Assembly: GCA_001464165.1 (NCBI GenBank)
Contig: LNEX01000128.1
Location: forward strand, 1 to 19,152
Length of the DNA: 19,152 nucleotides
Source of the DNA: a bacterium Ga0077546
GTDB taxonomy: Bacteria; Cyanobacteriota; Vampirovibrionia; Obscuribacterales; Obscuribacteraceae
Direction: 5' to 3'
Below are positions 6,347-14,822 of this stretch, piece after piece; position 1 is the first letter of the stretch; the number at the start of each line of letters is the position of its first letter. The translations under genes were made by a program, and so were the position numbers. The notes under the pieces were generated by a model. That model saw nothing but the letters and a program-made list of their open reading frames with translations. It was not told where the DNA came from and did not search any database.

Positions 6347-7195
6347 ATGGCTCATCGCGCAGAATCAGACCAGCCTGCAAAAGAAGTTGTTGAACCGTTG
6401 TCACCTATGACAGCCATGCAAAATGAGGTACTCGACTATCGCTTGGTCGGCTTAAAAGCAGAAGCGAAAGTTGAGCAGAAACCTGAGCTGATTCAAGTCT
6501 CAGACACGGAAACTTCCGACAGCCAACCCAAAGAAGATTCTCTCCACGCTGTGATCAAAATCAAGCCAGAGGAATTAGGGCCTGGCATGAAACAGGCAAG
6601 GGAAGCCGCTGTGCAACTGCAAGGCGAAAAGGATATTAAAAGCGCAGCCGCTAACTATGAGCCCAAATTTGAAGCTGCCGTCAAACAGTCAGACAGCGAC
6701 TATACCGACTCAATGACCGCCAACTGGGGCAAGGTAGGCATGGCCAGAATGGAAGTGATGATGAGAGGCTCAACATTCATGGGCGCTGTGCAATCTATAA
6801 ATGGCAATATAAAAGAGCTGCCTGAAGAAAAGCACGAAGAAGTTTCGACCATAGTCAATCTCTTACAGCGCGACACTATTAGCCCAGAGCTTACGGTGGC
6901 CTTGCGCAAAGAACTGGGCCAATACCCCGATGTTTTGAAGAGTTTTGACACGGCCAAAGCAGCCGAAGGCCAGCTGAAAAAAGCCTCTGAAGGCTTAGCT
7001 CAAGCCCAAGAGCCCCTGCTCAAGGCCGCCGCAGAACAGGCTATGGCACGCATAGTGCTGGCCGACGTCAAGGCCTTACAAGGTGATACTTCCGCCGCAT
7101 TCTTGCTCAAACAGCAAGCCAGGGAGCAATTCGAAAAGACTCAGGGGCAAATTATCGGCAGACCCATTGAAAGCAAGCCAGCGTTGCAAGCCTAG
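6347..7195 (+). CDS. Hypothetical polar helical protein
   Basis: I do not recognise this family. The protein has 282 residues, with no signal peptide or membrane segment. The first 80 or so residues are polar and probably disordered (Glu, Ser, Pro, Gln rich). The rest is Ala/Glu/Lys/Gln-rich and probably helical, with TPR-like spacing near the end (AAEGQLKKASEGLAQAQEPLLKAAAEQ and LQGDTSAAFLLKQQAREQFEK), but no repeat is clear enough to name. I chose ATG 6347, with AGAAGAGG about ten bases upstream; a TTG at 6305 in the same frame has no such support. It is divergent from argC, with 267 bases between its start and the argC leader ORF; that gap holds the argC promoter and I found no convincing promoter on this strand. 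It ends 82 bases before the nucleoside transporter gene. Confidence 0.75.
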   Translation: MAHRAESDQPAKEVVEPLSPMTAMQNEVLDYRLVGLKAEAKVEQKPELIQVSDTETSDSQPKEDSLHAVIKIKPEELGPGMKQAREAAVQLQGEKDIKSAAANYEPKFEAAVKQSDSDYTDSMTANWGKVGMARMEVMMRGSTFMGAVQSINGNIKELPEEKHEEVSTIVNLLQRDTISPELTVALRKELGQYPDVLKSFDTAKAAEGQLKKASEGLAQAQEPLLKAAAEQAMARIVLADVKALQGDTSAAFLLKQQAREQFEKTQGQIIGRPIESKPALQA

Positions 7196-7277
7196 AAAAA
7201 TTTTCTAAGCTTAACCTTAGCGGGCGCCCGTGGGTTATAGTGAAGGCGAAAATAGCTCGGCACAACGCGGTAACAGC

Positions 7278-8570
7278 ATGACCTCCAAAGCAATGGGATT
7301 GGTCGGCTTCGTGCTCATCTTGGGCACAGCCTACCTGATGTCTAACAACCGCTCGAAAATCAACTATCGCTTGGTTATCTCAGGGCTGGTTCTGCAGCTG
7401 CTTCTAGCGATTTTCGTATTAAAAGTAGAGTTTGGACAGATGCTGTTTCGCAGTCTGGGTGAGGGTATAACCCAGCTGCTGCACTTCTCAGACAAGGGTG
7501 CAGGTTTCGTCTTTGGCCCACTGGTGCAAAACCCTGAGAATCTGGTCAAAGTTTTCGGCCCCGGTGCTGACTACATATTTGCTTTTCGCGTCGTACCAAC
7601 GATTATTTTCGTCTCCAGCTTAGTAAGCATCTCCTATTTTCTTGGCATCATGCAAAAGTTTGTGCAGATTGTCGCCAAAATAGTTTCAGTCACCATGGGC
7701 GCCAGTGGTGCCGAAGCGCTTTCAAATGCTGGCTCTGTTTTTGTTGGCCAAGTCGAAGCACAATTGCTAATTAAGCCCTATGTGCCGACTATGACCATGT
7801 CAGAACTGCTCGCCTCAATGGCTGGCTCCATGGCTTGCGTGGCCGGTGGTGTTCTAGCCGTCTATATTGGCCTCGGCATTAAGGCCTCCTATCTACTTAC
7901 TGCTAGCATTATGGCGGCGCCAGGGGCGCTGGTTATTGCCAAAATAGTTTGGCCAGAAACCGAAGTATCTGATACCAAAGGCGAAGTCAAAGTTGTAGTA
8001 AAAAAAGATCAAGCCAATATTATCGATGCCGCCGCCCACGGTGCCTCTGAAGGCTTGCGCATTGGCCTTAATGTGGTAGGCATGTTAATTGCCTTTATCG
8101 CCCTTATCGCCCTCTGCGACGCTGTCATTGGCTGGGCCGGCAACGGGTTATTTATCTGGGGCATGAGGCTAGATGGCATTGGCATTGATTTGGCCCATCT
8201 AGAATTAAAGAGCATTTTTGGTGCCTTGTTCGCACCAGTAGCGTTCGTGCTTGGAGTGCCGTGGGTTGATGCCCATACAGTTGGTCGCTTGATGGGAGAG
8301 AAGCTAGTAATCAACGAATTCGTTGCCTATACCGATCTCTCCAACATGCTAAAAGACCCAGCCCATACTCTCTCTGCCCAGGCCGAAACCATTGCCACAT
8401 TTGCCCTTTGCGGCTTTGCTAACTTTTCATCAATAGCCATTCAAATCGGTGGCATTGGCGAAATAGCGCCCAATCGCCGCGAAGACCTCGCTCGGCTCGG
8501 GGTCAAAGCGCTAATATGCGGCACCTTAGCATCTTACCTATCGGCTACCCTGGCAGGCTTGCTAACCTAG
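7278..8570 (+). CDS. Concentrative nucleoside transporter (CNT/NupC family)
   Basis: An ion-coupled nucleoside importer of the inner membrane. The 430-residue protein is hydrophobic throughout. It carries the CNT signatures: GASGAEALSNAGSVFVGQVEAQLLIKPY with the substrate-site Gln and Glu, then MTMSELLASMAGSMACVAGGVLAVYI. The C-terminal half has EGLRIGLNVVGMLIAFIALI, LGVPWVDAHTVGRLMGEKLVINEFVAY, and AETIATFALCGFANFSSIAIQIGGIGEIAP. N-terminal AYLMSNNRSKINYRLVISGLVLQLLLAI is also typical. I chose ATG 7278 (MTSKAMGLVGF) because family members begin just before that helix; a GTG at 7230 in the same frame adds 16 polar residues and seems unlikely. No strong Shine-Dalgarno sequence is visible. The substrate range (pyrimidines, purines or both) cannot be read from sequence. 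It lies 48-51 bases before cstA on the same strand, so the pair may be one uptake unit. Confidence 0.93.
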   Translation: MTSKAMGLVGFVLILGTAYLMSNNRSKINYRLVISGLVLQLLLAIFVLKVEFGQMLFRSLGEGITQLLHFSDKGAGFVFGPLVQNPENLVKVFGPGADYIFAFRVVPTIIFVSSLVSISYFLGIMQKFVQIVAKIVSVTMGASGAEALSNAGSVFVGQVEAQLLIKPYVPTMTMSELLASMAGSMACVAGGVLAVYIGLGIKASYLLTASIMAAPGALVIAKIVWPETEVSDTKGEVKVVVKKDQANIIDAAAHGASEGLRIGLNVVGMLIAFIALIALCDAVIGWAGNGLFIWGMRLDGIGIDLAHLELKSIFGALFAPVAFVLGVPWVDAHTVGRLMGEKLVINEFVAYTDLSNMLKDPAHTLSAQAETIATFALCGFANFSSIAIQIGGIGEIAPNRREDLARLGVKALICGTLASYLSATLAGLLT

Positions 8571-8573
8571 ATC

Positions 8574-8611
8574 TAGTTTACAGAACAAAAAATAGTTAAC
8601 AGAACAAAAAA
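8574..8611 (+). repeat. 19-bp tandem repeat ahead of cstA
   Basis: Two adjacent 19-base copies, 8574-8592 and 8593-8611, share the form TAGTT(T/A)ACAGAACAAAAAA with a single mismatch. The second copy runs straight into the GGA ribosome binding site of cstA. It could be a duplicated operator, a translational enhancer or a chance duplication. Confidence 0.9.
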
Positions 8612-8621
8612 AGGAAACATG

Positions 8622-10856
8622 ATGAGCGAGAAAGTGAGCTCAAATCTAAGCTCCAAACTAAAGGGTATGGCGATCTGGCTACCCATCGCCCTTATAGCTT
8701 TATTCTCACTCTACACCATGGCCTCTTCTAGAGGCGAAAAAGTCAACGCCGTCTGGCTGATTTTAGCTAGCTCATGCACCTTTGCCGTCGCCTACCGTTT
8801 CTACAGCAAGTTCTTAGCCGACAAAGTCTTTGCCCTGCAAGACGTCAACGAAACACCAGCTTCAATAGTTGACGATGGCAAAGACTATGTACCAACCCAC
8901 AAATGGGTCTTGTTTGGCCACCACTTTGCCGCCATAGCTGGCGCTGGCCCTTTGGTCGGGCCAATTCTCGCTTCGCAATTCGGCTTTCTGCCCGGCACAA
9001 TCTGGATTATTGTCGGGGCTGTTCTCGCTGGAGCAGTGCAAGATTTTGTCATACTGGCAGCTTCCATGCGGCGCGGAGGAAAATCACTGGGTCAAATGGC
9101 CCGTGACGAGATTAGCCCACTGGCTGGAACAGTGGCTCTAATTGCTATTTTGCTAATCATGATGATATTAATGGCAGTGCTAGCTCTTGTTATCGTTAAC
9201 GCCCTCAAGGCTAGCCCCTGGGGCGCCTTTACTCTACTAATGACAGTACCAATTGCCATGGTGATTGGTGTCTATATGAAAGTGCTCCGCCCCCATAAAA
9301 TTATGGAAGGCTCAACTATTGGCGTCTTACTAACGATACTAGCCGTAGTGGCAGGCAAATGGGTGGGCCAAGACCCCACATGGGCACCGATCTTCACCCT
9401 GAGCGGCACACAGTTGGCCATAAGCGTCATGATTTATGGTTTTGTGGCCTCAGTTCTACCGGTCTGGATTTTGCTAGCACCACGGGACTATCTTTCGGCC
9501 TTTCTCAAAATTGGTGTAATAAGCTTGCTAGCAATTGGCATTTTGCTGCTGCGCCCAGACCTTGAAATGCCGGCATTAACAGTATTTATCAATGGGCAAG
9601 GGCCTCTGTTTAGCGGCAATATTTTCCCCTTCTGCTTTATCACTATCGCTTGCGGGGCAATTTCGGGTTTCCATTCGCTGGTCTCATCGGGCACCACTCC
9701 TAAGATGATCGCCAAAGAAACTCATGCCCGCCCGATTGGCTATGCAAGTATGTTGTGTGAAGCAGCAGTGGCCATTATGGCGATAATCTCAGCCTGTGTT
9801 TTAGCACCAGGAACATACTTTGCTATCAACTCACCAAAGGGTGTAGTGGGCACTGATCACGTAGCAGCCGCAGCAACAATCAGCTCATGGGGCTATCCGG
9901 TCAGCGACACTGGCAGCGGAGGCATGCAAGAACTAGCTAAAGAGATGGGCGAAGACAGCCTCTGGGGGCGCACGGGCGGTGGACCAACTTTAGCAGTAGG
10001 TATGGCCCAAATCTTTGCTCGAGTGCTAGCCTCAGCACCAATAAAGGGCTTGTCTGAAGTAACCATTTCATTTTGGTATCACTTTGCCATTATGTTCGAG
10101 GCCCTCTTTATTCTTACTTGTCTAGATGCTGGAACCAGAGTGGGGAGATTTCTTCTGCAAGATTTTCTCGGATTGCTCTACAAGCCTCTGGGCAAAACCG
10201 ACTGGTACCCGGCTGTGGCTCTCAGTTCAGCCTTAGTTGTTGGCGGTTGGGGCTATTTTCTCTACCAAGGAGTGATCGATCCACTTGGTGGCATCAACAG
10301 CCTCTGGCCATTATTTGGCATCAGCAACCAGCTCTTAGCAGTGGTGGCGCTGTGCGTTGCTACATCTTGCATAATTTCTATGGGCAAACGCTCCTACGCC
10401 TGGGTCACTCTGGGGCCACTCTGTTGGCTCTTGACTGTCACCTTAACCGCTGGCTATCTCAAAATCTTCGCAGCAGATCCCAAATTGGGCTTCTTGGCCC
10501 ACGCCCATATGCTAGAAGCAAAGCTAAACTCAGCCACGGCACTAGCTGCAGGCTCAGCTGAGGCTGCCACAACTAGGATTTTGATCTTTAATGATTATCT
10601 TGATGCAGCTCTGGGCAGTCTTTTTATAGTGCTTGTATTGATCATTCTCTTTGAATCAGTGCGCAACTGGCTTAAACCTGACAGGCAGCGAATCACTCCC
10701 CAAAACGCGAGCCTTAACAAAGTTGAAGCTGACGAAGCAGCGGCGGTTGGAGAAGAGCCCTTGAATCAAGAAGAACTCAAAGAAGAGCTCAAAGAAAAGC
10801 TAAAAGAAAATATCATTGCCCAATCTCAATCAGCCCCACCTCTGCGCTGCTGCTAA
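8622..10856 (+). CDS. cstA: Carbon starvation protein CstA family transporter
   Basis: CstA-family inner-membrane carrier; characterised members take up pyruvate or peptides, often when carbon is short. The 744-residue protein has many membrane segments and the family's conserved blocks: [18 protein letters not shown] (about residue 100), [58 protein letters not shown], and [17 protein letters not shown]. After the last helix, about 55 residues form a charged cytoplasmic tail rich in Glu and Lys, with an [14 protein letters not shown] repeat. AAGGA lies six bases before ATG 8622 and three before ATG 8619, so I prefer the former. A 19-bp tandem repeat sits immediately upstream. Downstream, the next gene starts four bases after its stop, which suggests reinitiation and a shared transcript. 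The substrate here is not known. Confidence 0.95.
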   Translation: MSEKVSSNLSSKLKGMAIWLPIALIALFSLYTMASSRGEKVNAVWLILASSCTFAVAYRFYSKFLADKVFALQDVNETPASIVDDGKDYVPTHKWVLFGHHFAAIAGAGPLVGPILASQFGFLPGTIWIIVGAVLAGAVQDFVILAASMRRGGKSLGQMARDEISPLAGTVALIAILLIMMILMAVLALVIVNALKASPWGAFTLLMTVPIAMVIGVYMKVLRPHKIMEGSTIGVLLTILAVVAGKWVGQDPTWAPIFTLSGTQLAISVMIYGFVASVLPVWILLAPRDYLSAFLKIGVISLLAIGILLLRPDLEMPALTVFINGQGPLFSGNIFPFCFITIACGAISGFHSLVSSGTTPKMIAKETHARPIGYASMLCEAAVAIMAIISACVLAPGTYFAINSPKGVVGTDHVAAAATISSWGYPVSDTGSGGMQELAKEMGEDSLWGRTGGGPTLAVGMAQIFARVLASAPIKGLSEVTISFWYHFAIMFEALFILTCLDAGTRVGRFLLQDFLGLLYKPLGKTDWYPAVALSSALVVGGWGYFLYQGVIDPLGGINSLWPLFGISNQLLAVVALCVATSCIISMGKRSYAWVTLGPLCWLLTVTLTAGYLKIFAADPKLGFLAHAHMLEAKLNSATALAAGSAEAATTRILIFNDYLDAALGSLFIVLVLIILFESVRNWLKPDRQRITPQNASLNKVEADEAAAVGEEPLNQEELKEELKEKLKENIIAQSQSAPPLRCC

Positions 10857-10860
10857 CTTT

Positions 10861-11289
10861 ATGACCAAGACCAGCGAAAGCAAAGAATTGATCGAGCGCA
10901 TAGCCGCTCTAGAGCAGTTTGTATACGCCATCAAAGAAGCACAAGCTGCTGCTGACTATCATCACAATGAAGTAGTTGAGTTATCAATCATCAATGCTGA
11001 ATCAGCGATCTATGAATCGATAAAAAGCTTGGCCCAGTATGACTGCTGCCAGACATCCAAGTTGCTCAATGTAGCCTGGTTTTACGCCAAGTTTGCCCAA
11101 GACATTTTGGCTGCTGAAGCAACGGAACACCTGCTTGGTCAAGACATGTTTTTAGATTTAGTAGAAACCAAAAGAAATCTACATAATTGGTTCAAAGTTA
11201 CTATAGAGCGCCTTGAAAAGCGGCTCTTAAGCTATGAAGGCGACATACTCGATGCCCGCGAAGAAGAACGCGAAGAAGGGCCTCTATGA
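10861..11289 (+). CDS. Hypothetical helical protein coupled to cstA
   Basis: I do not recognise this family. The protein has 142 residues and no signal peptide or membrane segment; it appears wholly alpha-helical. Heptad-like stretches lie at the start (ELIERIAALEQFVYAIKEAQ) and end (NWFKVTIERLEKRLLSYEG), and the tail is acidic and charged (DAREEEREEGPL). The middle has a YDCCQ pair of cysteines. ATG 10861 lies four bases after the cstA stop and has no Shine-Dalgarno sequence of its own, so translation probably depends on cstA. Its stop overlaps the start of the next gene (ATGA). A longer frame beginning with TTG at 10816 would overlap the cstA end and is less likely. Confidence 0.8.
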   Translation: MTKTSESKELIERIAALEQFVYAIKEAQAAADYHHNEVVELSIINAESAIYESIKSLAQYDCCQTSKLLNVAWFYAKFAQDILAAEATEHLLGQDMFLDLVETKRNLHNWFKVTIERLEKRLLSYEGDILDAREEEREEGPL

Positions 11290-12434
11290 TAAGAAGCTTT
11301 GACTTTGACAAACCGTTAAAACAAACGCGCAAAGTAGCTGAAGAACTTTTAGCGTTGCTCTCAAACAGCATTGCCCAAGAAAGCATAAATAGCAACGAAA
11401 ACCACGCCAATGAGCAAGAGAGCTCCTCAGTGCATCAGCAGCTTTCACACCTGCGGCTAGCAAAAGCAAGGCGAGCCTACCACAAAGCAAAACATGCTAT
11501 TACCGAAGATGAATATGAAGAAGCAATCGAGCATTCTCGCCGCGGCCTTATGCACGTTGATTTAGCAAGAAAGCATTTCAACAGCAACAAAACTGAGCTC
11601 TCACAATTGACGGCTCCAGCACCGCAATTCGCCGAGGGTTCTTGCGAAGAAAGCATTCAAACGCTAATAGAAGCAATCACTCAAATTAAGCTGGTGGCCG
11701 AGTACAAGAAAGTAGTCTTTAACCGTCGCCTACAAGAACGCCTACTCGACGTTGTTCAATCTCTTCAAGATGCAATCGAAAGTTATGGCCAGCCTGGCTC
11801 TAGTAGCAAAAGAACGACCAAATTAGCAGAATGGGGCCAAGTCTGGGCGCAGTTTATTTATGGACACTTGACTAACGATGAACTTTATCCCAGAACCCAG
11901 CCAAGCAAATCTCTGCGCTCGCTAACGAACTTCGCCTGGCAAATCACGACCAAGTATTCAAGCCTCACGGCATCAGCGCAGCTGAAGCAGAGACATCAAG
12001 TAAGAGCGCAAATGCATTCGCTGGAGAAGAGCCTAGAATCAGCGCTCGAAGCCTATCTAGAAGACAATACTAACGATTTGGAAAAACATCTCCGCTTAGG
12101 GAAGATCGAATTACAAGCACTAAAACAGTATGAAGTTAATGCTGAATGCAGTGTCCAATTCGGTACAGAGTATCAAACGCCGATCAATTTTAATCTTCTA
12201 GCGGCAGAATCCACCAGCTTAAGAGAAGATCTGGCAAGAATGGCCAGCTTGCTTAATAAGCACCACCCCGATGCCACTAGAGCAGAAACCGCACTAGAAA
12301 AGCTACGACAAACTCTGTCTCAGCTAAAACGGGCACTCAAAGAAGAAGAATGGCCCCAGGCTTCGCTCTTGCTCGATATGTGCAAAAGCAACACTGCTCA
12401 ACTGAAAATTGAGATCCCAAAACTAGATATTTAG
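11286..12434 (+). CDS. Hypothetical coiled-coil-rich protein
   Basis: I do not recognise this family. The protein has 382 residues, with no signal peptide or membrane segment, and is predominantly helical. Residues 58-95 (LRLAKARRAYHKAKHAI...EEAIEHSRRGLMHVDLARK) look like a helical hairpin of TPR type, and residues 340-380 (ALEKLRQTLSQLKRALKEEEW) look like a coiled coil. Its ATG overlaps the stop of the preceding gene as ATGA, so translation is coupled, and it ends a three-gene run starting at cstA. Composition resembles the upstream partner, and the two may form a complex, but this is inference from coupling only. After its stop there is a 93-base gap before the first kinase. Confidence 0.82.
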   Translation: MIRSFDFDKPLKQTRKVAEELLALLSNSIAQESINSNENHANEQESSSVHQQLSHLRLAKARRAYHKAKHAITEDEYEEAIEHSRRGLMHVDLARKHFNSNKTELSQLTAPAPQFAEGSCEESIQTLIEAITQIKLVAEYKKVVFNRRLQERLLDVVQSLQDAIESYGQPGSSSKRTTKLAEWGQVWAQFIYGHLTNDELYPRTQPSKSLRSLTNFAWQITTKYSSLTASAQLKQRHQVRAQMHSLEKSLESALEAYLEDNTNDLEKHLRLGKIELQALKQYEVNAECSVQFGTEYQTPINFNLLAAESTSLREDLARMASLLNKHHPDATRAETALEKLRQTLSQLKRALKEEEWPQASLLLDMCKSNTAQLKIEIPKLDI

Positions 12435-12527
12435 CAATGCTATTGCAATACAGTTTTTTCTATACAAAAGCTATATAAATAGTGGTGCATTTGGCATCCC
12501 TGGAATCTAAAACAAGTATCTTAAAAC

Positions 12528-14774
12528 ATGAATCACAACGATCAATCCCAGAGTTTCTCTAGTGTCAACACTGACCCAGGACCGATTCTAGGCATTGACA
12601 GTCAGGATAATACAAGATTAACCGGCAGCCCACATTTGGGGTTGACAGATTCAAGCATAACTATTGCCCCCGCCCAGCTAAATGACGGCAAGCTTCATGC
12701 CTTAGATATCGTGGGGGAGAATTATGAAATCATCTCACTAATCGGCGTGGGCGGTATGGGCTATGTCTACCGTGTGCGCCATCGAATCTTGCAAAAGCAG
12801 TACGCAATGAAAACACTGAGTGCGCAGCATGTCAGTGAAATAGCCTGGCGGCGACTGCAAGTAGAAGCTCAAGCCATCGCCCGCATGAATCACCCCAATA
12901 TTGTCGGCATTCACAATCTTGGCTTGCACGAAGATCGCCTGCCCTATTACGTCATGGATCTTCTCGATGGCGAGTCTCTCGCCGACCGCTTAAAACACGG
13001 CAGCCTAACACTGCCTCAAGCTCTGCCAATATTTATTGAAGTCTGCAGAGGTTTAAGCTACGCCCACAAAAAAGGAATTATTCACCGCGACATTAAGCCA
13101 GGAAATATCATCTTGCTCAAAGAGCCAGATAGCTCTGGAGCAACAGTAAAAATAGTTGACTTCGGCATCGCCAAGTTGTCAGGCGCCAGCGACCCCAATA
13201 ATCAGAACCTCACATGCATTGGCGAAGTTTTCGGCAGCCCCTATTATATGAGCCCTGAGCAATGTGAAGGCAAGCGTATCGATGCCCGCTCAGACATATA
13301 CTCTGTAGGCTGCACCCTTTTTGAGGCACTGGTTGGCCACCCACCCTTCCGCGGCAACAATCCGGTGCAGACCATGGTCATGCACCAAAGTCATGAATCA
13401 CCATCCATGAGCACAGCCTCTGGCAAAAATTTCCCAGACGAAATTGAAGAGCTGGTAGCAAAGCTTTTAGAAAAAGCCCCCATGGATCGCTATCAAAGTT
13501 TAGACAAAGTAGCTGAAGACTTGCAATCGATAGCCGCGGGCAGAGAAGTACAAACAAAGGCACTATTTGACACCCATACGCTCTTCGCAGCAGAAGGAGA
13601 CAAAGAACAACCGACTAAAAAGTTGGCAATAGGAGTTATCCTTGCCATTGCAGTCACGGCAGCTATTCTTATAGCAACAGCAATTTGGTTTTTCCAAACG
13701 CGGCAAAATGAGCATTCTCCTGCCGCTACACAAAAAACACACAAGAACACACAGGTAAAAGCACCAAAAGCGGTGCAGCTTGTCAACGAAGTCGACACTG
13801 CTGGTAATATCATAACCAGCGCAAAGAACGGTCCCAAAATTAGGCCGACCGAGAAGCAACCGTTTAGCCATCTAACAGTTGGCCCTGACGGCAAACGAGT
13901 GAAGCAATTTGACTTCCCGACAGACAATTATCTAGGCCGCATGATCATCGGCGAAAGTACCGAATACTGGACAGCAAAAGGTTTCAAACAATTCCCAATA
14001 TCAACCAAACTTGAACTAGTTGCCTCGCCACAAATGATGGATCAACTCCACAACTTTGATCGATTTAGGTCAGACGATCTCTATGGTGTACGCCTATTCC
14101 AGCAGGCAATGCCGCCAGCAAAGCCGGGCAGCAGCAGCAGTAGCAGTGGTGAATTTATACTGCCCGAAAGCTATGAAAGCGATATCGAAGCTGCGATAAA
14201 GCATTTGCAGCATTTAACTGGCTTGAAAAAACTTGATTTACTCGAATGCCCCAATGCCACAGACAAATGCATCGCCCAAATTAACAAACTTCCCAACCTA
14301 ACGGTGCTGCGCGCGAGTAAAACCAACATTAGCGGCCAAGGCCTTAGCGAGCTGACCAGAATCAAAGAAATAGAGAAGCTAACCTACAGTGAAGGCACCC
14401 AAGTAACTAGTCTTCTCAAAGCCCTAGCTGGCTCGAAAAAGCTTACTTGGCTTGGCTTAGATCGCCCTGCTGGCGGAGTTCTAACTCTGAGCGACTTAAA
14501 ACTAATTGCCAGCTGCAAGAACCTCACCCGCCTTGACTTAGACGACTGCAAACTGGATAAAGAGGGCCTCGCTATCCTTGCCACTCTGCCGCATCTAAAA
14601 ATGCTCTACGCTGGAGGCAACAAATTAGACCTAACATGTTTTCCTATTCTCGAGAAAATGACAAGCCTTGAGTCGGTCGATTTCGATTCTGCGGTCTGGA
14701 CTCCCCGCTGCCAAAGCCAATTGAGAAAACAATTTCCCAAAATAAATACGGCTGTTTTTGAGAAGCACTTCTAG
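12528..14774 (+). CDS. Transmembrane Ser/Thr kinase with LRR ectodomain (kinase 1)
   Basis: PknB-type (Hanks) protein kinase, 748 residues, inner membrane. Residues 1-60 form a polar tail containing DSQDNTRLTG (24-33). The kinase domain (about 65-340) is complete: GVGGMG (73-78), Lys95 in YAMK, Glu113 in VEAQAIARMNHPNIV, HRDIKPGN (Asp188), DFG (211-213), MSPEQ (241-245) and Arg321. One membrane helix spans 367-389, with KK before it. Outside the membrane, residues 458-529 form a module shared with the two kinases downstream (FDFP...G...FP), then a Ser linker (GSSSSSSG), then about six leucine-rich repeats (565-720; LKKLDL, LTVLRA, LTWLGL, LTRLDL). LRRs usually bind protein partners, so this is likely a receptor kinase, with signal and targets unknown. 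No clear Shine-Dalgarno sequence precedes the ATG. It is first in a tandem array of three. Confidence 0.95.
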   Translation: MNHNDQSQSFSSVNTDPGPILGIDSQDNTRLTGSPHLGLTDSSITIAPAQLNDGKLHALDIVGENYEIISLIGVGGMGYVYRVRHRILQKQYAMKTLSAQHVSEIAWRRLQVEAQAIARMNHPNIVGIHNLGLHEDRLPYYVMDLLDGESLADRLKHGSLTLPQALPIFIEVCRGLSYAHKKGIIHRDIKPGNIILLKEPDSSGATVKIVDFGIAKLSGASDPNNQNLTCIGEVFGSPYYMSPEQCEGKRIDARSDIYSVGCTLFEALVGHPPFRGNNPVQTMVMHQSHESPSMSTASGKNFPDEIEELVAKLLEKAPMDRYQSLDKVAEDLQSIAAGREVQTKALFDTHTLFAAEGDKEQPTKKLAIGVILAIAVTAAILIATAIWFFQTRQNEHSPAATQKTHKNTQVKAPKAVQLVNEVDTAGNIITSAKNGPKIRPTEKQPFSHLTVGPDGKRVKQFDFPTDNYLGRMIIGESTEYWTAKGFKQFPISTKLELVASPQMMDQLHNFDRFRSDDLYGVRLFQQAMPPAKPGSSSSSSGEFILPESYESDIEAAIKHLQHLTGLKKLDLLECPNATDKCIAQINKLPNLTVLRASKTNISGQGLSELTRIKEIEKLTYSEGTQVTSLLKALAGSKKLTWLGLDRPAGGVLTLSDLKLIASCKNLTRLDLDDCKLDKEGLAILATLPHLKMLYAGGNKLDLTCFPILEKMTSLESVDFDSAVWTPRCQSQLRKQFPKINTAVFEKHF

Positions 14775-14822
14775 GCGAAATACATGTATGCTTGGCATTA
14801 TCTGCCAGCCATAAAGACGCCC

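Noticed and set aside
7205..7230. CTAAG/CTTAG inverted repeat and CGGGCGCCCG palindrome before the nucleoside transporter
   Set aside because: No T run follows either, and a palindrome without a loop is not a hairpin; nothing else marks a regulatory site.
12434..12461. Inverted repeat GCAAT/ATTGC and palindrome TATTGCAATA followed by a T run after the coiled-coil gene
   Set aside because: The stem is only five A/T-rich pairs and the T run starts several bases after it, so it is too weak to call a terminator; as an operator it has no support.
14124..14150. AGC-rich microsatellite in kinase 1
   Set aside because: It encodes a short Ser linker, is imperfect and in frame, and is absent from the paralogues; there is no sign of a phase-variable function.
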